Assembly (NCBI GenBank): GCA_963969345.1
Contig: OZ017769.1
Span: 9,737,725 to 9,801,724 of the forward strand
Length of the DNA: 64,000 bases
DNA from: Turbatrix aceti
Lineage: Eukaryota; Nematoda; Chromadorea; Rhabditida; Panagrolaimidae
Reading direction: 5' to 3'
Shown here piece by piece: positions 10,633 through 20,816 of the stretch. Positions within the stretch are counted from its first letter, which is position 1. Each line of letters starts with the position of its first letter. The notes beneath the pieces are model-generated. The model had not been told where the DNA came from and made no database searches. It saw only the letters and a list, made by a program, of their open reading frames with translations. Made by a program: the position numbers and the translations under genes.

Positions 10633-10635
10633 GAT

Positions 10636-12445
10636 CAACAAAAAAACAAATTTGTTACCCCGACGCAAATTTTAAAAACGAGTTTATTGATCCCGAGCAA
10701 CGAGAACGTATCCATCATAGGGCTCCTGACGAACTCTGCCCTCCTTGACAAGCTTGGTGAGGTGGTGCCTGACATTCATGACCGCAGCGAGCTTGACGGC
10801 TGCCGGCACGCCCGCGTAGATGGCATTGGTGAGGTCCATGCTCGTCAGAACGGTCCCCGGAGACGACGACGATAGCGCAGCCAAAATCTGGGATTCCCGT
10901 TCATTTCGATGCGCTATGTATTCCTCGATCTTTGCGACGGCATTTTCGACGACCTGTCCGTGTCCGGGGAGAATGCGGGTCGGCTGAAGGCCTAGCAGGA
11001 GGTTTAGGCTGTTCATGTACGTGTGGAGATCCTCGAAGATGGCCGTGCCTTCGCCGAGGATGCAGTCACCGGAGAAGAGGATGTTGTCTTCCTTCAAAAG
11101 AACCGACATGTGATCTGTCGTGTGCCCCGGGGTGTAGAGGAGTCTGAATAACACGTATTGTACATTTTTTTGTAAAATGATAAGCTTTTTATTGTAAGGC
11201 AAAAATCGTTTCGAGGCCACAAAAATAAAAAAAAGCTTTCGATTTTGGGCCAAAGGTTGTTTTGAGACCGTGAAAAGTCGAAAAAATGCATATTTTAACT
11301 TCCCCCAAAATTCAAAATTATAAAAAACTAAAAAATGTTTCAACTTTCGAAAGGAGGCTCAAAATCGCTTCGAGAACCCAAAAAAAATCGTAAACGTTTT
11401 CTCCCGCCGCTGCCAAGTTTGCATGTTGCCCGCATACTTTAAACACGGTTTTAAAAAAACCAACTTGAGAGTCGCTCCATCGACCGAAATCTCGTGTCCG
11501 TCTTCGACGTAATTAAAAATTGACGGATCCTCATCATCGGCATCCAGCCTCCGAAATTTGTACACAGGTACACGCTTTCCAATGAGTTTCCAGACGCTTG
11601 GAATGCCGCCAACGTGATCGCCGTGCCAGTGGGTGGCGATGATGGCTTCGATCTCCTCGTCCTTGCCCAGCGCTGTCCTGAGATTTTCTATGTACTGCGG
11701 AATGTCTGGCTCGCCCGTATCGATGAGCACTTTTCTGGAAAAATACATATTACAGGTGACAGGTGAGTTGCCCAACCTCCGTCCACTGCCAACGAGGTAC
11801 GTATTTGTGCCCTGGAGCGTGAATGGACCGGGATTCTGGCCGAGCACGCGTCGGATGCTCGGCGTGACCTGGGCAATGTTTTCGAGTGCCGAAAGCGTCG
11901 GCATGGATGTTCGATGAAGCGTTTTGGCAGCGAAATAAGCAGCACCGGCGACGAGGTAGTCCGGGGCGTTTCGCACAACGTTCCACATGGACTTGGGACG
12001 GAATCGATCGATATATAACGTGTGGCTATCGGGAGCGCGGGGCGATGGAAGGCGAGATAAAGAAAAAAAAGAAACAGAGCCGCAAAAAAAGACCAGTCTC
12101 GTGCAAAAAATCACAAATTTTGTGCAGATTGGAGCGGGAACACTATGTCAACAATGTGGTCTCTCTCTTTTTCGTCCGTTTTTTGGCACAAATTTTCACC
12201 GTAAACTCAGCAGTCGTCCCAACACGAAAATGCAGTATCCCCTGTCCCAACGCGAAAAGTAATAGACGTTTACAATTTATTTGTAGTTACTTTGATAAAT
12301 AATTCCACGATAGACATACCAATCTGTTGATTCTAGAATTGCGGGGAGTTAACTTTACGCGGGTCGACGGACGGCTGCCCGTCGGTGGCCACGGCTCACG
12401 TAGGGCGCTCAGAGGATGCTGCGTCGGAGCGGGGGTCGCGAGAGG
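10636..12445. repeat. Right arm of the LACTB2 inverted duplication
   Basis: Mirror of 1-1826. The inner edge is just beyond the LACTB2 3' end; the outer edge cannot be set because the partner sequence lies left of the window. Exon and intron boundaries of both LACTB2 copies are preserved. Confidence 0.9.
10684..11988 (-). CDS. LACTB2: LACTB2-type metallo-beta-lactamase-fold endoribonuclease, copy 2
   Basis: Exons on the minus strand: 11777-11988, 11465-11734 and 10684-11143, again 313 residues, with the same metal-binding motifs (HWHGDH, PGHTTDH, SGDC, PGHG) and the same two introns of 42 and 321 bases as copy 1. The reading frame is intact and I saw no amino-acid change affecting a metal ligand; the differences noticed are silent or intronic/UTR. 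Two intact, nearly identical genes facing each other imply recent duplication, ongoing gene conversion, or two haplotypes placed in one contig. Confidence 0.9.
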
Positions 12446-13903
12446 CCTTCGGGGTCATCGGAAACCTGCAAAACACTATCAGTCAACTTTCCGCGTTCAG
12501 AAAAAATCAACTCACGGGGCCGTCGTCGGTGGAGAAGAAAGACATTTGAAGGACGTCGTCGTCGTCATCGGCGTCGTCGAAGGAGTCCCCCTCGGCGGGA
12601 GGCGCCGACGGAGGCACGTGTCCGCGGGCGAGGAAGTCGTCGTCGTCGATCGGGCCGGCGGGCGTCTTGGAAGCGCCGGGGCAGTCGAGGAAAGGCTCGG
12701 AGGAGAGAGCGTCGGCCAGCAGGGTGGAAATGAGAGCAGGTCGGTCGCCGGCGCTGCAGCTGCGGTCGTCGTCGTCGGAGAAGACCAGCGCCTGGCCCAC
12801 AGGGAGGACTGCGGCTCGGGGCTTCCGGGTGACTTTCGGGGCGCAGAGCGTGCCCTTGCGCAGAGGAGGTCGGCGGTGGGTTGTCGGATCGTCCGTCACC
12901 TAAAAACAGGAGTCAGGAGCACGCTGAAGCCGGAAAACTCACGGGAGAGTCGTTGCGGCCGAAAAAGTCGGGTAATTCGATTTCGTCGGGGTCAAAGGCC
13001 TCCGAATCCCGGCACGGTAGGTGAAGGGAGGGTTCGTCGTCAGGGTCGCAGGTGAGCGATCCGGAATTGGACGAACATGGCTCCGGGCCGGCGTCGGACA
13101 GGTCGAAGGGAACAATTTGAATCCCAGGAAACCGGGGACGACGCACGCGATTCACTTTGGGTGCACAGAGAATGCCCTTGCGCAGAGGAGCACGGTTACG
13201 GGTCTCAGACACCTGAAGAACTAATTTAGTCATAAAAACGACAGGAATCCTAAAAAACGTGCCGAATCGTCGAAGGAACCGAAAAAGTCGTCTTCGATTA
13301 TCGCGTCCGGGTCAAAGGCGCCGTCTTCGCTGTCTGAAGAAGTGGAAGGCCGGGAGTGACAGCAACGGAGTTTTGGCTCGTTGGCGAAGACGTCAGTGGC
13401 ATCCAGAATCGAGTCAAACTCGTCCGTCGAGTCCTCGGAGTCGAAGAGCGTCACCGGAGCACACAAAATCCGGGGTGCCGTGTATTTTCGGATTCTCGGC
13501 GCGAAAACGATGCTTTTCTTCAGAGGAGGACGGGAATGGGACACTGAGTCGTCGGAGACCTGAAAAACGACCCAAGGCATCAAAACCGCCAAAAAAGCGT
13601 CCAACTCACCTCTGCGTCGTCGGAGCCGAAGAAATCGTCGCACACAATGTCATCGAGGCGATCGGAGGTCCACGAATCATCTGTGGGGGCAAACACGTCG
13701 TCATCGAAGGCGAGAGTGTCGTCTCCGGGCTGCTGAGCGTCTTCAGAGTCGGCAAGGTGGAGTCGCTGGCGGAAGGAGGCTGTTCGATGCGGTGCGGAGC
13801 CGCGGCGGGGTGCGGCGTTGGCGAGGACGGGCGGCGGGGCTTTGCGGGGTGTCTCGGGGCGGGCGGCGGGGGGGCCGAAGGCGGGGTTCCTCAGGGAATG
13901 CAT
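12409..13903 (-). CDS. Protein of repeated PPL-K-K-x-I-x-x-AP and acidic DFFG motifs
   Basis: Five exons on the minus strand: 13610-13903, 13259-13559, 12943-13220, 12516-12899 and 12409-12465, 437 residues if the exon 2/3 junction is as given. That junction is uncertain: the alternative is a GC-AG intron with exon 3 starting at 13212. Exons 2-5 each begin VS(D/E) or VTDD, then a basic motif (SRPPLKKSIVFAP, NRAPLRKGILCAP, RRPPLRKGTLCAP, SRPPLRRSIL). Exons 1-4 end in an acidic motif (DDFFGSDD, DDFFGSFDD, PDFFGRND, DDDDFLARG). Thus one exon is one repeat unit. K-S-I-V-F (residues 113-117) fits the RVxF phosphatase 1 docking pattern. The last exon stops at TGA (12409-12411), where the left-edge copy has Trp. 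No family recognised; disordered and acidic, perhaps a nuclear regulator. An acceptor (TTTTCAG) precedes the ATG by 8 bases. Confidence 0.6.
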
Positions 13904-13916
13904 GGCGAGTGCTGAA

Positions 13917-14544
13917 AACGAGCAAAAAAGTGAAATGCCGACCGACGCGCGGAGGAACAAACGAGACGACTGCCGATCGAGGCGCCCGGCGGTGACTGGC
14001 GGCGACGAGGCACGGGAACCGAAGCTCTGGGCCGTGATCGATCAGTCGATCGACCCATCACGACCTCTTTGGCCCGGTGGAGGGGCGTGTGTGCGCTTGT
14101 CTGGCGGGGAAATGGCGGGCGCCAAAAAGTGATCGAGAAATCATTTGGCTTTCGGCGGCAATGATCTTTGATCCCCGTTTTTTTCGTCCGATGTTTTTAG
14201 GAAAAAAATGTATTTTCCAAATCTTTTGAGAAAAAAACTCATGACAACATAAATAAAATGTTTTTTTTTGCATGCACGTCACTATGACGTGGTACAATAA
14301 ATATTTTTACGATGGTTTACAACTTTGATGTCATTTAGCGTAAACACGCTTGCTTCGGACCTTATCAGTTTTTTTGTCTGATTTTCTGAATCATCGAGAA
14401 AAAAGGAGTGCACGTATGCAAAGCGAGAGTTATCACTAGCGGCTTACTCACCTGTTCCACGCCTCCTATTTTTCTGCATAATGCATAAATATTCCCGGAG
14501 TGTGTTTTTTTTGCTATTTGCTTTTGCTCATTGCAAAGAGAAAT
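13917..14544. other. Intergenic region between divergent genes
   Basis: The first ~200 bases (13917-14130) are GC-rich with GATCGATC-type words and probably hold the promoter of the minus-strand gene. The rest is AT-rich, without a recognisable gene. Confidence 0.4.
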
Positions 14545-15231
14545 ATGGATCCAAAAAGCTGTCGTCTTTTTACCGTTGCTCTGATTTGCATTGTGATTGC
14601 TGCTTCATGGACGCCAGTTACCGAGGCTAATATTCAGTGCTACTCCGGAAACATTACTCTGACAAACACTACTGATTTGAACACCGATCTTCAAAAATGC
14701 GAAGGATATCGGTGTTATTTCTGTAAGTTCAGAAAAATACTTTTTTGTGCGTTTTTTTTGGATACCCGAAGGTATATTCTTAACCGGGCAAGTACCAAAA
14801 ATTACAAATTTTGGAGTCGTTAACGTTCCAAAAAACAAATCTCCGGTGCAATCAATTTTTCCAATTTGCGTTGTTTCGTGAACAAAGCCATTTTTTTCAA
14901 AACAGATAAAGTTGCCAAATAAAATTTGTTTGAAATCCAGAAAAAATGGCAGAAAGCAACCTTTGTCAATAATAACATTTTAGGGGGCGTAAAGATTGGC
15001 TCGCAACCTGAGGCTGGCGTCTTTGGATGCGCAGCACTAAACCAAGAAATATATAACGTCACTATTACAAACGGTACTTCAACTTCCTGCGAATCCACGT
15101 TGTTTGATACCCTGTATCTAAAGATTTGTGAAACCGATTTGTGCAACACGCCTTGTGGTGCTGCTTCGACGACGCTCTCTCTTCTCGCGCTCATCGGGAT
15201 TCTGTTTTCCATCAGCAATTCTTCACTTTAA
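14545..15231 (+). CDS. Ly6/uPAR-like GPI-anchored surface protein
   Basis: Two exons, 14545-14722 and 14984-15231, give 141 residues. Residues 1 to about 28 form a signal peptide (LFTVALICIVIAASW). The body carries spaced cysteines with IQCYSG near the N terminus and the family-typical C-terminal block CETDLCNTPC. It ends in a hydrophobic tail (TTLSLLALIGILFSI), consistent with GPI attachment after the Ala/Ser stretch. Ly6 proteins are small three-finger domains displayed on the cell surface; in nematodes several act in neurons, but no specific orthologue is claimed. An in-frame upstream ATG at 14500 is possible, but 14545 gives the better signal peptide. The donor is GTAAGT and the acceptor ATTTTAG. 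An extra small exon in the 261-base intron is not excluded. Confidence 0.75.
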
Positions 15232-15439
15232 TTTATGTTGATTTCGTTTTGTGTTAAAGAATTACATTCATAAAAAAAATTGAAAAGGGTTACAAAACAA
15301 ATGTGAAGTGGTCTGGAAGGCATAAAAAACCGGCAGCGGACAACCGGACAACCTCCCCCCTTCCTACCTAAGCCATTGGAAGCCTCAAGACCAGCCAGTG
15401 ACCTCGCATCCCTGCCAAGGACTACGATGTGGCAAAGAA
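15232..15439. other. 3' flank of the Ly6-like gene
   Basis: AT-rich 3'-UTR-like sequence, then a C-rich stretch (15340-15420) with no coding signal. It contains GGCATAAAAAACCGG, a variant of the TTTTATGC-type motif that recurs in the palindrome arms. Confidence 0.35.
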
Positions 15440-16788
15440 TTAAGAGGCAGTCTGCGACAGGATTTAGGTCGGCCGACAAGACTTTTTTACAACTTTTTAT
15501 TTTTTGAGCCAGAATTGTTCCCCACCCCTAAAAACCTCTATTCCCGCCAAACACAGATTTTTAAAGAAATCGAATTCTGTAGATTTGGCTTCTGAAAGGT
15601 TTTTGATAAAAATTGATGGCATGCGCTCTGTTCATGGAGAAAAAGGCTGAAAATTTTTTTAGGGTGGTTTTCATAGACGGGGAACACGAAGTCGTAATCA
15701 AAATGTTTTTATCGTTACGGTAAGTACCACTTTTGGGTTAAAATTGATGGTTTTTTGGCCACCACAGATTGCGTTTTCAGAGGTGCCAACATTGTCATAG
15801 CCTATCTTTTTTTCCTTGCTTTGACGCGTCGAATGGGGTAACGCATGAAACAAAGGAGTGACCGCAATGAGGTCATCCATTGGCATTTATGATGCGCACT
15901 CGAGAAAACGCGCACAATTTCGCTTCAAGTGACAAAAATAGAGCGTGCGCGCGCATAAAAGGTGTCATGTTCAAAAAAACGCCGTGAAGCCAATTTTTGT
16001 TTTCTATGTCCACGGTCACTTTAGTAGGCTTTGTCATGTCCCAAAGATTGATTTTTATCCTTGGGTATTTTACCTGATAATATTGGGCGATGCCACAGGC
16101 TTTGAAAAGACATGAAACTTTCAAACGCTGTAACTTTGTGCAAAATTATCCGATAAAATGTGAAAATATCTTAAAATGATATTTGGGACATGCCGAAGCC
16201 TACCAAAGTGACCGTGGACATAGAAAACAAAAATTGGCTTCACGGCGTTTTTTTGAACATGACACCTTTTATGCGCGCGCACGCTCTATTTTTGTCACTT
16301 GAAGCGAAATTGTGCGCGTTTTCATCATAAATGCCTATGGATGACTTCATTGCGGTCACTCCTTTGTTTCATGCGTTACCCCATTCGACGCGTCAAAACA
16401 AGGGGAAAAAGATAGGCTAGGCCATTGTTGGCACCTTTGAAAACCCAATCTGTGGTGGCCAAAAAACCATCAATTTTAACCCAAAAATGGCACTTACCGT
16501 AACGATAAAAACATTTTGATTACGACTTCGTGTTCCCCGTCTATGAAAACCCCCTTTAAAAAATTTTCAGCCTTTTTCTCCATGAACAGAGCGCATGCCA
16601 TCAATTTTTATCAAAAACCTTTCAGAATCCAGAATTACAGAATCCGATTTTTTTTAAAATCTGTGTTTGGCGAGAATAGAGGTTTTTAGGGGTGGGGAAC
16701 AATTCTGGCTCAAAATATTTGAAAGTGTAATAAAGTCTTGTCCTCGTCTCCCCCTTGTTCCTAAATCCTGTCGCAGACTGCCTCTTAT
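15440..16788. mobile_element. Foldback element 2
   Basis: Inverted arms of about 600 bases, 15440-16060 and 16165-16788. The outer ends read TAAGAGGCAGTCTGCGACAG and its complement. Arm landmarks include TATCGTTACGGTAAGT (left, near 15708) mirrored near 16494, and the core AAAATTGGCTTCACGGCG with a T-run and GAACATGAC, present in both arms (near 15965 and 16230). The arms differ by small indels. No transposase gene is visible; short methionine-started stretches in the arms do not extend into a protein. Confidence 0.8.
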
Positions 16789-18440
16789 ATATAAGACGCA
16801 GACCTTAAAAATTTTTTTCTACCTTGGTTTTTTTGAACGTTTTTTCAGTCACGAATTGTGACGTCACAGATTTCAGATTTTTGTGTTTTATGTCAAAATA
16901 ACGTCTGAGTTTGGGCCTCGGCGTAAAACAACTCTTTTTTGGTGTTTTTTGAAAACACTTGTTCAAATAACGATATCGAAGGAAAATTGGACAAAAAATA
17001 GATTATAACATCCATGCATACGTCATTTCATCGATTTGACGCAATTCGATATATTTTTGATGTATTTGTTATTCTGTACTGGCAGGTATGAATATTTGCT
17101 TTTTTCTTGTTCATAACTCCTATAAATATTCTTTATACGCAAAAATGAAGAAAACCGAACAAAAACAGTCATCACTGTTTTTGCCTGCATCACTGCATCA
17201 CGAGCAAGGCGATTTGGCGGAGTTGGCCACATCGCCTTGCTCGTGATGCAGTGATGCGATTTGGCGTATTTGGCCAAATCGCCCGCTGCGAGAGTACTCG
17301 ACGCGCACGCAACCAGAAGTTGAGCGAGCTTTTTTTGCGTTTGTTTTTTGAAAGTGATATCTGTTCGTCGGCATTTTTCGTGTATTCATAGTTGTTTCTT
17401 CGTTTTGGCCTTTTCCAATGTTATTAAGCTCAGTCTGGCGAGTCCAAACCGTTGTTTATCTGAGTTGATTGCTTTACTGCAAAGCTCAGTACATCGCTTC
17501 AAAAACATCAAATTTTTTTATGCATTTTCAATCATTCTGGATCCAAAAGTGAAAGTTTTTGAGTTTTTTGGTTGTTTTGGTTTTCCCGCCGAGTGTAGAG
17601 TAGGTCGCAGTGTTGTATAAACTCAAAAACGTTCACTTTTAGATCCAGAAAAAAATTGATGATTTTGAAGCGATGTACTGAGCTTTGCAGTAAAGCAATC
17701 AACTCAGATAAACAACGGTTTGGACTCGCCAGACTGAGCTTAATAACATTGGAAAAGGCCAAAACGAAGAAACAACTATGAATACACGAAAAATGCCGAC
17801 GAACAGATATCACTTTCAAAAAACAAACGCAAAAAAAGCTCGCTCAACTTCTGGTTGCGTGCGCGTCGAGTACTCTCGCAGCGGGCGATTTGGCCAAATA
17901 CGCCAAATCGCATCACTGCATCACGAGCAAGGCGATTTGGCGGAGTTGGCCAAATCGCCTTGCTCGTGATGGCCAACTCCGCCAAATCGCCTTGCTCGTG
18001 ATGCAGTGATGCAGGCAAAAACAGTAATGCCTGTATCACTGTTTTTGTTTCTTTTTGTGTTTTTTGTTCGTTGCAAAGAAGAAAATGAAAATAAAACGCA
18101 AGTAAATGAAATGAGCTCCCAGTGCATCAACGAATTGTACAAAAATAACGTATTAACGTGGCGTTACAAACCATTGTTCGATTTTATCACAATAAATGCG
18201 AATTAACTTCTTGCCCAAGTGTCGGCAGGAAAAACGTTGATTTTTCAGCATTTTACTTCTGTAAAATAGTTCAGAAGTTTTGTAGCCAAAATGACGCAAA
18301 AAGGTGAAGTGATTGAAATTTTTAAAGCCATGTAAAAAAATGTCGTTTTTCATGCGTCAAACTTCTTCTAGAAGTAAAATTCTAAAAATATGCAGAAAAA
18401 ACCAAGGTAGAAAAAAATTTTTAAGGTCTGCGTCTTATAT
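16789..18440. mobile_element. Foldback element 3 with direct repeats in its arms
   Basis: It begins where element 2 ends. The outer inverted ends contain AAGACGCAGACCTTAAAAAT (near 16793) and its complement near 18417. A second, stronger inner palindrome spans 17160-18045, centred near 17600, with arms of about 400 bases. In those arms the unit CATCACGAGCAAGGCGATTT recurs several times in both orientations, a structure like Foldback-type elements. The zones between inner and outer repeats (16840-17150 and 18050-18400) are not mirrored. No transposase. Confidence 0.7.
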
Positions 18441-18811
18441 GTACAATAGTGCAATAGTTAAATATTCAGTGAAATGAATTTTATGTATTACACATGCCAC
18501 ATGTCTGATTTAAAAATATTTAGCATGATACCCAAAATGACAAATTTGTTTTACTTTACTTATGATTGGCTATTCCACAATTCGGATTCGTTTTTTTTGC
18601 TTCAAAATATAAAAAAAAAAATATTGATATTTATTCCTTTGCCGTTTATTTTTAGACGGATCTTTTTTTTTCATTGCAAGCAGGGGAAATCCATTTATAT
18701 TCACTACTTTTTAAAAGCTTTCCTTGTTTGTGTTACAAGTGTGTAAAACCGTATAATAAAAAATCTTTACGGATCAAAAATGCTCAATTCAAACTACCAA
18801 ATACTAAAAAC
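18441..18811. other. AT-rich upstream region of the hyaluronidase gene
   Basis: Very AT-rich, without a recognisable gene or clear acceptor; it presumably contains the hyaluronidase promoter. Confidence 0.35.
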
Positions 18812-20213
18812 ATGCTGAAGACGTCGGTCCGGTGCTTATTCTTGTTGATACAGCTTGGTTGTTTTCTCCCTGCACACGCAGGTGATAGGCTGAACGTAGG
18901 TTTATGCGTTTTCTACTTTGTCCCGGCAACAACTGCATTTCAGTTTTACTGGAACTTATTTACCGTTGCGTGCGATTCTGCTGACAGTATGCACCCCGAG
19001 AAATATGGGATTTCCACAAACGAGCCTCAGACACTAATGGGAGACAAAATTGTAACACTTTATGAAAGCAAGCTTGGTTTGATGCCTTTGATCAATGAGA
19101 ACGGGACCATGATCAACGGTGGCATTCCTCAGAGAATGAACATGACAGCTCACCTGGATAAGGTAGAAAATGATGTCAACATTCATGTGCCTAATATAAA
19201 CTTTGCTGGACCGATTGTCATTGACTATGAAAGCTACACGCCTTCTTTCGACTTCAACGTTCGAGCGCAGTTGATGTACAACAACGAATCCATCATGTAC
19301 GCTCGTCAGCATCATCCGGGCGTTGATGAAAAAACGATTTTAAAAATCGCAAAGGAGGAGTACAACAGAGCCGCCAAGTTTGTTTTTTTGACCGAATTTT
19401 TTTTTTTTTTGTGGTTACAAATTTTTTTGTAGGACTTTCTTTCTCAAGACAATCAAAAAAGTTCGCGTCATGCGTCCTTTAGCCAAAGTCGGATACTATA
19501 TTTTTCCGAAGTGCAATTATGACGCCGGTGCATTCGGTGAGCTAGAATGTAACGCTTTTCAGCGGCAAGCCAATCGAGAACTCGCATGGCTGTATGAAGC
19601 GTCTTCGGCGCTTTTCCCGACGATGTATTTTTACTACAATGAAAGTCTGACGAGCGAAGATCGCTCGCGGTACGCCTATGCTCAAGCTAACGAAGCGATA
19701 CAGATACGCGAAGCGCTGGGTCTTGATGTCCCGATTATCCCTTTTACGGAAATCAATTACTGCTCTGCCCCAAATCACGAATTCTTCTACAGCAACGCAG
19801 ACGTCAATGTTTCCATTGGGATCACCGATCTGAACATCCAGGGTCTCGTCATCTGGGACACTAGTAATCATCAAAAAGAACGGTGCCCGAGTATTAAAAT
19901 GTTTTTAGAGAATATTTACGGTCCTCAGATACTGCATCAAATTCGTGTCATTGAAGGGTAAGACGTTTTATGGTGTTTACGATTTTTACGTAAACTATTT
20001 ACAACTGCTGATTGGTCATTTGTCCACTTTTTCAGGCTGAGCAAACAACTTTGTGGGGGTCACGGCAGGGCGGTAGCTAAATGGACTCGACCACCAACCC
20101 CCGACAAAGTTGATAAAAAATACCGCTGCGTCTGCGACGACGGATTTTATGGAAAAAACTGTCAGCATGGCAATAACTTTGCAAATGAATACATAAAACT
20201 GGTATTCGATTAA
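18812..20213 (+). CDS. Hyaluronidase (glycoside hydrolase family 56) with C-terminal EGF-like domain
   Basis: Three exons, 18812-19377, 19433-19957 and 20036-20213, give 422 residues. There is a signal peptide (residues 1 to about 23). The family pattern follows in order: FQFYWNLFTVACD; NGGIPQR; GPIVIDYESYTP with the catalytic D-x-E pair (Asp138, Glu140; vertebrate enzymes have DWE); MRPLAKVGYYIFPKCN; YEASSALFPTMYF; and LVIWDTSN. The last exon carries KLCGG-type cysteines and CVCDDGFYGKNC (about 395-406), the EGF-like tail. It is predicted to be secreted or lysosomal and to cleave hyaluronan or chondroitin. Introns are 55 and 78 bases. Catalytic residues look intact, so activity is likely. 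The substrate cannot be decided; the nematode homologue is reported to act on chondroitin. Confidence 0.9.
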
Positions 20214-20568
20214 ACCTGTTATTTCTGTGCAACATAATTAATCTTTTATTTATTGTTGAGAAAAATAAATTTTATTTTCGCTAATAAATTCTATAGAAAA
20301 AATTTTTTTCGGAAATAATTTCTACCGAAAAAAAACATTTGAATAATTAAAAAAAAGATTTTGGGAAAGTAAATTTCCCGTCGTATTAATTAATAAGAAA
20401 TAACTGTTGTCAATGATTAATTAAAAACAGTTGTCAACATTTTTTTGCTATTTTTAAAATCATGTTGATCAGTCTGGTTAAAAGTTTCAGAAAATTTTTT
20501 TAGCATAATTTTTTGAACAATAAACAACAAGGACAATAAATTCAAACATATTTTTCCAAATTTTGTCC
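20214..20568. other. AT-rich gap between hyaluronidase and the palindrome edge
   Basis: Contains AATAAA signals after the hyaluronidase stop and otherwise nothing recognisable. The palindrome begins at about 20569. Confidence 0.4.
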
Positions 20569-20816
20569 AATAAATTCTTTATTTTGTACGAAAGGTGTAA
20601 TTTGAAGAACAAAAAAAGTGGCAGAACAAGTCACAAAAGTGACCAACGCATAAATAAAAAGTTCAGTGAATGAAAAAAACAACCGGCTTTGATTGTAAAT
20701 ATCGATCGTAATCGTCCTATCCAAAACCTTCAGTAAACTGGACAAAACAATCACGAATTTCCCGTTAGTGCTGAGATTCCACCAGAGTCACGAATAATGC
20801 ACCCGCCCGACTTTTC

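Noticed and set aside
13212..13262. GC-AG intron between exons 2 and 3 of the repeat-motif gene
   Set aside because: The GCACG donor is poor; a GT-AG intron at 13221-13258 keeps the frame. Kept only as the alternative.
17348..17819. Methionine-started frames identical in both arms of foldback element 3
   Set aside because: Short, mirror duplicates of each other by palindrome symmetry, without family motifs or continuation.
15440..18440. Autonomous DNA transposon
   Set aside because: No open frame long enough for a transposase and no DDE-type motif in either element.
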